Origin: Owenia fusiformis
Taxonomy: Eukaryota > Annelida > Polychaeta > Sabellida > Oweniidae
Length of the DNA stretch: 64,000 bases
NCBI GenBank assembly: GCA_903813345.2
Contig: CAIIXF020000006.1
Coordinates: 39,273,936-39,337,935, forward strand
Direction: 5' to 3'
The notes beneath the pieces are model-generated. The model was not told the DNA's origin. It saw only the letters and a program-made list of their open reading frames with translations, and did no database searches. Numbering within the stretch: position 1 is the stretch's first letter; each line of letters begins with the position of its first letter. Position numbers and translations under genes: made by a program. Below are positions 56,905 through 64,000 of this stretch, in pieces.

Positions 56905-59156
56905 TGTACAGTATGTTTATTTATAGAATATAAATCGAATCCAATTTTAAACATTTGAAAATTTGTTTTTAGCTTAATCAATCAATGTTTTCCGTAGAGA
57001 GACGGACTAAAAATGATTCTACATGAAAATAGCTTCTTGTTCAATTATTTTCGTTATGTTAAAACATGGGCTTTCATTTACTAGTTGAAAGTCCATGGTT
57101 AAAACCACACCCCATGCAGACAGATTGCCTAAAATTACATTCGTATGATGCTAGACTCGACATTCAACAGAAAATTAGAAACATTTTGTCACCAATTTAG
57201 CTAATTATTTGTTACTGATTAATAAATCATGGCGGATGACAGTCACATTATGTTCTACAAGATATATGAGAATAGCATGGCGTTCTGATATTTTAAGGTA
57301 ACTCGTTTGAAAAATGAAGGCGGTGATTGAAATTATGATGCAAAGATTAAACCGTAACGAACTACTGTTTAGATTTCTTTGGAAAACTAAGAAATATGCA
57401 CATATCAAATTATTCAAAACAGAAAAATGTGTATAAATAGTAAGACATGAAGATCCGATTAAATTTTCCAAAGTTTTAATATCATATGATATGTCCACTC
57501 CGCATAGTATATTGTCGAATATTTTAAAACTTTTCGACTAAATGGGTGTCTATTCAATTCTAAATTCAATTTGACGTTGACAATTGACTTACTGGGTGTC
57601 CAATATCTTTCTAACTGAATGATTTAAAAGTTAAGCGGATTATCCCCGGGAAATTTTTGATCGGTATCTGATCTCTAAAAGATAATACAAGGTTTTAACT
57701 TTTATAAATCTTGCAATATTAATCGAATATATAAACAATTATGAAAGTTTGAAAATGTCTCAGATTTGTCAACTCTGCAGCGAAAAATAAAAAACTTTTA
57801 ACATTGTTCAAATCCGTTGTGTTCAAAACTATTTTATCGCACTCGTGCATTTATTGGGTGGATTCGCCAACCATAGTGTTTTGAAACCCTGCATTCATTG
57901 GCTAGATAAGTCAACTATACACTGCAACTCTTCAGCAAAAATTAAAAACCTTTTAAGATGAAAATTCTTACATTATATTTTTGCTTATTAGTATGCTTGG
58001 TCACTTTGCATCTTAAAACGAACGCACCTAACATCGTTCAAACCCGTCGTGTTCAAAACTATTTTATCGCACTCGTGCACTTATTGGGTGGATTCGCCAA
58101 CCATAGTGTTTTGAAACGCTGCATTCGTTGGCTAGATTAGCCAACTATACACTGCAACTCTGCAGCAAAAAATAAAAAAAAAACTTTTAAGATGAAAATT
58201 CTTACATTATATTTTTGCTTATTAGTATGCTTGGTCACTTTGCATCTTAAAAAAAACGCAAGTAACCTCGTCCAAAGCCGTCGTTCAAAACTATTTTATC
58301 GTACTCATGTATTTATTGGGTGGATTCGCCAACCATAGTGTTTTGAAACCCTGCATTCATTGGCTAGATAAGTCAACTATACACATGGCACATAAGCACA
58401 TACAGGCAGCATCATGCAGCTGAGGCCTTTTTCTTGCGAAATTGTCGTATAAAATTTGATGATTGTTTGGTAGACATGACCTGGTCTCTCCGTGACAAAG
58501 GGTGATGGTGCCTAAAGTGGAAAGAAATAATTTATTTTTAGTAGCGCCATCTTTGTAGTTAAGGCATGTACTTTTGTTATAAAAACTTATGAAAATTGTT
58601 TCACCTATTGCAATTCGTTTGAAAACCCTCTGTGTGTAGTTTTCTACCGGTGTGTGTTCACAGTGCAGAGTATATCATTATAGCTGATTTTAAAAAGCAT
58701 AACATCCAGATTTTCTGTCCCAAGAGAATCTTTAAGAAGATCTTGAGTAAAAGTGATGGCTGACCGTCTCAGTGCATCGTGGGATATCACAGCCTTCTCT
58801 CAGTTTCCTTCTATAGAACATTGTTGTGCATTGCAGAGATGGTCTGATCTTATCAGAATGGTCTCAGTGCAGTAGCTCAGGACAGAGTTGACAGACCCTG
58901 TAGTAGGCGCATGTACACCAGTAAACGTCTGTGTAGTGAAATATATGGACAAATAGTGTCATTTTTACCAATGTTTGCTCAACCTTTGGTTGAGTAACAA
59001 AACAAAAATTACCCTGGTATTGAAAACTTTAATATTAACTGTATTGTATTCTTTGGTGCAGTTCACCTCATCAATTCATTATGTCAAGTTGTTTCTCGAA
59101 TTTATTAGTGTTTTTAATTATACTAAAGCAGCAACCATGGCATACAAAATTGTTAA
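56905..59156. other. 5' flank of the intact EF-hand gene, with local tandem expansion
   Basis: Matches 30836-32560. A ~235-bp segment around GGGTGGATTCGCCAACCATA, present once in unit 1 (about 31680-31880), occurs about three times here (57770-58385). Confidence 0.7.
57958..58140 (+). CDS. Possible 60-residue secreted peptide frame (speculative)
   Basis: An open frame starts MKILTLYFCLLVCLVTLHL, a plausible signal peptide, and continues with a short basic and hydrophobic tail. It lies in one of the three tandem ~235-bp repeats. The neighbouring repeat (from 58191) keeps the signal-like part but shifts frame. The unit 1 counterpart has no ATG. It is probably a chance frame. Confidence 0.15.
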   Translation: MKILTLYFCLLVCLVTLHLKTNAPNIVQTRRVQNYFIALVHLLGGFANHSVLKRCIRWLD

Positions 59157-59888
59157 AGATTCTCGCAATCTTTATCCAATCAGCGTTTGCGAGTGTGTCG
59201 GCTCACGTATAAAAGGCGAATCCAACTCAAATCCATGCAGGGGTGTATGAGGTACTCGAATAGGAAAGAGCTCGTGATATCTGAATTTATATGCACATGG
59301 TCAATGTTTACACATGTTTGGAGTTATTGAAGAAAATGTGATATAGGTGTGGTTCCGAATTTGAAGTCATTGCTGGAAAATATGATTTTGATACGTGAAA
59401 TTATATCTATAAATACAGCACTCAAAATAACAGTACACATGAAGTACATGTATGATTGTGTCCAGAAATGTTTGAAACCCTTACAGAAAATTCTGTCTGC
59501 ATTTTGTCACCATTGCTCTTTCTTCCCGCATTCTAGTGCTGTTTGAATGAATATATTAATTAATGTATTTCTAACTAAAATATATCACATTTTTTTATAA
59601 ACCACAAACATTTAGATCATAAAAAAAATTCAATACTTGAGTGAGCACGATATGCAAGGGTTACTAAGTTGACACAGTAAATGACCACTGATATTGTGTT
59701 AGCAAATATGTATTAGCAGAATACGCTGCAGTGTGCATGGACTAACACCCCTCACTTTCATAGTGAAGTGACTAATTGGTTTATGTTTACGTTTTAATGT
59801 GTTTTGGGTTCCTTGTTACAGCAAGGGGGGCCAGTAAAGTAGACTAACATGTTTGCATGGCAAATTTTGATCGAATATGTGAGACACT
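59157..59888. mobile_element. 732-bp TTAA-flanked insertion, unit 2 only
   Basis: Flanked by TTAA (59153-59156 and 59889-59892). Unit 1 has the single-copy site ATTGTTAATAGCACAC near 32555. The ends are weakly inverted (AGATTCTCGC and AGTGTCTCAC). This fits a piggyBac-type non-autonomous element. Confidence 0.7.
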
Positions 59889-59986
59889 TTAATAGCACAC
59901 TATACATACCCATACCCAGTCAGCTCTGCATTATTTACCGTTCCTGCAATAGTTAAACATCATTTTAACAAAGTGGAAAAACAGAC

Positions 59987-61334
59987 ATGGCAGAAAATAC
60001 AGAACAAGTTCGTTTCTTTAATAAACATGAATCATTGCGAATCACTATTACATTTTATGCAAAATTATGCCATAACATTGCGCCGGTACAATCCTCGTCA
60101 TTTGATTTATTGAAGAACTTTTTTCTTGGACAGCATGCTCTCAAAACATCTTTAGGGCCCGACTTAAGGGGTCCTCTTTGAGGGGTCTCTATAGTTACTA
60201 AAGAAACTATTGAAATCTTTCTTATATTTGTTGTTTCTTTTCATATTACAAAAGGTACGGCTATGTGATCTCCCCAGAATATGGGTAAGAAAGGCAGTGA
60301 CTGCATTCTTTGCTTTGGATCTTGATAAAGATGGCTGCTTTGGTTATGAAGATTCAATGACAATAGCAGACAATATTGTTAAGCTAGGTAATATGCTCAA
60401 ATTAAGCGACATGTTATGTGTCATTCCGACTTAGCAAGAACTTCATTAATATTAGCTACAATGACTTACTTTCACCCAATATTATTATGTGGAGGGTAAT
60501 TTCATTGGCTCAAAATGTCATTCAATATCGGTTTGAATTAATTAAAGAAAACTTGTTCCATTCTCACCAATTCATTCCAGGTTGTTTGCAGGGCAGAGCA
60601 GCTGACAAAGTGTATGAATTCTGGAGAAATGCTATAACTGGAACTCAAAAAACAGCTCCTGGCTTTTACCACGGATCATGTGCAGAACAAGTAAAATATG
60701 TGTGGGCAATATTTCATGATCAAGAAATGATGATGGGGAGGATAACATTTTGGGAAAAGCTCTCCCAGGTAAAGTGTATTCCATAAACTTAAGAGCTACA
60801 AGAGCACGAGTTAAATATTTATCACCCAGTCTTATTCAAAACATATTATACGGAATATACCAAAATTAATTTCTAATTCTTAAAAAGTCCAGGGAGATAT
60901 AAGATTGATCCCACGGTGGCTTTTTCATCAGAAACTAACATATGCTATTTGCGGGGTACATGGGCACTGTATAGTGCTGTCAGTATAACTGTGACTTACT
61001 TTGACAAGACTTTATATTCCATATATATAATGAACTCATAATATTCCTGAAATTTCATATAAACTTGAAAGTTAATGTATTCCTCCGATATGAATAATTC
61101 ATTTTACAGGTTCTGGATTTCAACTCTGATGGGACCATCAGCTTTGATGAGTACTTAATATTCTGGAAAGCTCATAATTTTGATCCAAGCCTAGCAAGAT
61201 TGCAGTTTGATTACATAGATACAAACCACGACGGTCAAATCTCAGAGAAAGAGTTTGTTGATACTTTCATTGATTATTTCTGCACCCATAGTGATAACGG
61301 AAATCGATGCTATGGACCCTTACTTGACTTTTAG
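59987..61334 (+). CDS. Four-EF-hand calcium-binding protein (calexcitin / sarcoplasmic Ca-binding / coelenterazine-binding type), intact copy
   Basis: Proposed exons are 59987-60085, 60255-60387, 60581-60768 and 61110-61334, all with compatible phases, giving 214 residues. EF1 is DLDKDGCFGYED, with Asp at position 12. EF2 is degenerate. EF3 (DFNSDGTISFDE) and EF4 (DTNHDGQISEKE) are canonical Ca sites. The spacing, the Trp-rich helices (PRIWVRKA, YEFWRNA, FWKAHNF) and the CYGPLLDF C-terminus match the invertebrate sarcoplasmic calcium-binding, calexcitin and luciferin-binding group. These proteins buffer calcium or hold a ligand. Exons 2-4 are firm. Exon 1 rests on the open frame, an unusual donor (CCG|GTACAA) and phase agreement. 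The ligand, if any, cannot be told from sequence. Confidence 0.8.
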
Positions 61335-64000
61335 GATGAAAAAAAAATGAAAAAATGAATTAGAATTAACATACATGAAAATACATAATACATGATGACG
61401 ATGATGAATAAATTGATCCCATTCCTTGTATTCTTAATTTTCAACTGTCAAACCTTTGACACCGTGTTTCAAAACTGAATCTAGAAACCTTATAAAGGCA
61501 AAAGGCTGAGACTTTTACCTGTAAAGATCATCAATAGAAATTATACCAACTGGTCCTGATGATGACACTCTGCTTCCTCCTATTACTGCTTGTGAGCGGA
61601 GTGGTGGACATATCATAATGGATGACCAAAAATAACATCAATATTGAAGAAGATCCGGATGAGGGAGAGATGGACTAAAATAAACCGGAGCTGTAGCAGT
61701 TAAAAGACGGTGAAGAGATAGGGTGACATTGACTTACATGTCAAAGTTCTTGGACTGAGAAATTCCGAACAATTGAAACGCATATAAAGGATATTACAAT
61801 GAAAGTTTGAACGTGGTGAAAACATTAATATATAAAAGCACTACACATCGTCACATGCCGTTTGTTTATTTTATCTTCTTAAAACTATTTGAAACCAGAA
61901 TAAATTTAATTGATCGTTCTGGCACTGAGATATTCAATACCACGCACTATACGCATACTATTAGATGCATTTTATTCTATTGACAGTGCTCTTTGACTGT
62001 AACACAATCACATATCCATGTGTTTTCAATCTAGTTTTCTTTATCAGAAAGATAATTGATTATGTGAGGACTAGATGCAGATAACATAATTATTTCTGAT
62101 ATTTAACTATTGCAAGTTATGTGGTGTGAGGTCCAAATGGATACGGAAAACCATGATTAAAACTAGGTCAAATTGCATGATCATAATGTCAAGTTGTGAG
62201 GGTATATTCATATTAATTAATTATGATGTATTACTTGGTAAAATGCAGATGATATCTCGTGTATATATTAAACAAAGCTAGTGAAAGGCCTAAATGCATC
62301 TCGAAAACGTATCTGGGCCAATTTACGATAATTGATATTTCAAAAAATACAAAATTCGAAAATTAAAATATTCATATGACGTTGTTTTTTTCTTGAATTG
62401 TAGAGGAAACACATTATATTTTATAAATTCGTAGGCGGCATCATTGGAACTACATTGGCATTTCGTAACCTGAACAATTTTCAAAGGAATAAAAAATTTC
62501 ATTAATCGTTCAATAAGTCTGGTTTAATTTCAAAAAAAAAATTATTTATCACATTTGTGTGTGTCAAACAAACAAGAAACGTGTTTCCTTGGATATTAGT
62601 ATTGAATTGTAAAAATAAAAATGTAAATAGAGTCAACGTTATCGTTTGAAATTATTAGCCGCAAATTATTTTGAACGACCCCTATGTCAAAAGCGATAAC
62701 TTAAGAAATGGTCAAGATATGTTCATACAATTTTACATGTACAGTTTTTCTCTGATGCCCTCACTATAGGACAAAGTTTGTGGCTTCATTTAATATGGTT
62801 TTTCCAGAAAAGGGTGTCTAATAATCATGAATCCTCCAATACACATCTGCTTTGGATGATACATTTATATTAGACTCCGTTTTTCATTCCAAGAGTACCC
62901 CTTTTAGTTTGACATGGCCTACTTTATAACATCACACATTATAAGAAATGTTGAAAAGCAGAATATTTATTCATTTTCACCCTTTTATATACACATGAGG
63001 TATTTTAGTGTAATATATTCATTTCGCCTTGTTTAATTATATTTGTTAAGTCTTTCAATTAGTTTAATTTTGAAAGTGAATGGACCGGGTCCTATTATCA
63101 CAGGGTGTGTACCAAATTAAGCGTGACCGTTGAACGCGCACTGTAGGTACAACACGAGGGTGATGACATTTGAGCAAACTGATGTTTTCATCGTTTCAGA
63201 TCTGATCTAGTTTCTAGATATTTTTATATGTAAATCTGTAACAATATCCTAGACTTGACCGTGAATTTTTTAGTTCAAACTTCACAAACTATCAATGTAG
63301 TTTATGGTATTATGCTCGGTTACGGTAAGGTACAACACATAGGTTGGCGTTTCGATTTTACATGCAAGCTTAAACTCCCTAATATTACTTCTCCTGCTCC
63401 GAAGAAATGTAAAGGAGAAGGATTAATACGGAGAGCTTTTTAGAAGTTTCTAACTTTTTTTATTCTGTAAGTGATCATCATGGAATTTAGACACATTTTT
63501 TAGAATGAGGTGGATTTTGTCATCCTGAAATATTGTAAATGTATTATCAAACGTTCGTTTCTACAACGTTTTTTGTGAAGCAATGAAATTCCATTTTCTA
63601 TTTTTAACCGTTACATTTTGCTTAATAAAATAAAAACCTAGTACTGTACGAGCAAAATAAAATGTGTTTAAGCTAGACGATAAAGTAAAGTCTTAGTTTT
63701 CGTAAAGAAACTGATGCGCATTCCACCATGCAGAAGTATCTTTTAAGATTTTTATAGAATCGGTTCCACTATTCTGGTTATACCTTTTGCCCATTAGATT
63801 ATTATTCCGTATTAGCAGATCGATTTTTAAAGGTTCTTATGAAATATATTCAAGTACATATTAAAGGCAAGCGAAGATGTGGCAGATCACCACAAGCAAC
63901 ACCAAGATACTTAATATTACACAAACACATAGCCGTAGGGACCGGGGGCTCGGTGGGTTCGGACGAACCCCCGGTCAGGGTTTCTCAAAAAAATATTTTT
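61335..64000. other. 3' flank of intact EF-hand gene, no gene seen
   Basis: Collinear with 36928-39051 followed directly by 41379-41975. It lacks the hAT-like insertion and ends inside the start of foldback element 1. Confidence 0.6.

Larger units (their letters stand above)
51310..64000. repeat. Large tandem segmental duplication, unit 2 (continues past the window)
   Basis: Begins inside an INPP5E-like intron (similarity starts around 51310-51340). It carries the last four INPP5E-like exons and an EF-hand gene. It ends in sequence matching 41910-41975, with no sign of the copy stopping. Confidence 0.88.

Overview
The window is animal nuclear DNA. It is AT-rich and dominated by non-coding sequence. 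The genes are split by GT-AG introns, and there are many DNA transposons and minisatellites. No operons, ribosome binding sites or rRNA genes are visible. The gene content (an INPP5E-type lipid phosphatase with a C-terminal CaaX box, MS4A/CD20-like tetraspan proteins, an invertebrate four-EF-hand protein and an animal-style tryptophanase gene) suggests a marine invertebrate, possibly a deuterostome. The species cannot be named from the sequence.

Layout. 1-4830: transposon-like foldback and palindromic repeats, then a 120-bp minisatellite (about 3130-4270). 4831-15830: two tandem copies of a segment carrying a minus-strand, single-coding-exon MS4A-like gene (5528-6325 and 8457-9194). The second copy has taken three later insertions: a CACTA/EnSpm-like element at 10387-13841, a 245-bp element with a 9-bp target duplication, and a 1.3-kb GGTCTA-rich element. 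16905-23697: the catalytic and C-terminal part of an INPP5E-like inositol polyphosphate 5-phosphatase in nine exons; its 5' exons were not found. Two of its 3' splice sites have been amplified into minisatellites, an 84-bp array before the second visible exon and a 50-bp array before the eighth.

From about 21330 the DNA is a tandem segmental duplication with a unit of roughly 30 kb. Unit 1 is about 21330-51310; unit 2 starts about 51310 and runs off the window. Unit 2 repeats the last four INPP5E exons and a complete EF-hand gene (59987-61334). The EF-hand copy in unit 1 (32651-36927) is broken. Comparing the two units exposes empty sites for about nine transposon insertions, including a Ginger1-like element that landed exactly on a 5' splice site.

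Between the EF-hand copies lies a full-length, two-exon tryptophanase gene on the minus strand (46532-48535), bracketed by two copies of a foldback element. Tryptophanases are mainly bacterial enzymes, so this gene is a candidate old horizontal acquisition. It may also have a second copy just beyond the right edge.

The genes do not form an obvious pathway. The two strongest points of interest are the splice-acceptor minisatellites in the INPP5E-like gene and the intron-bearing tryptophanase.
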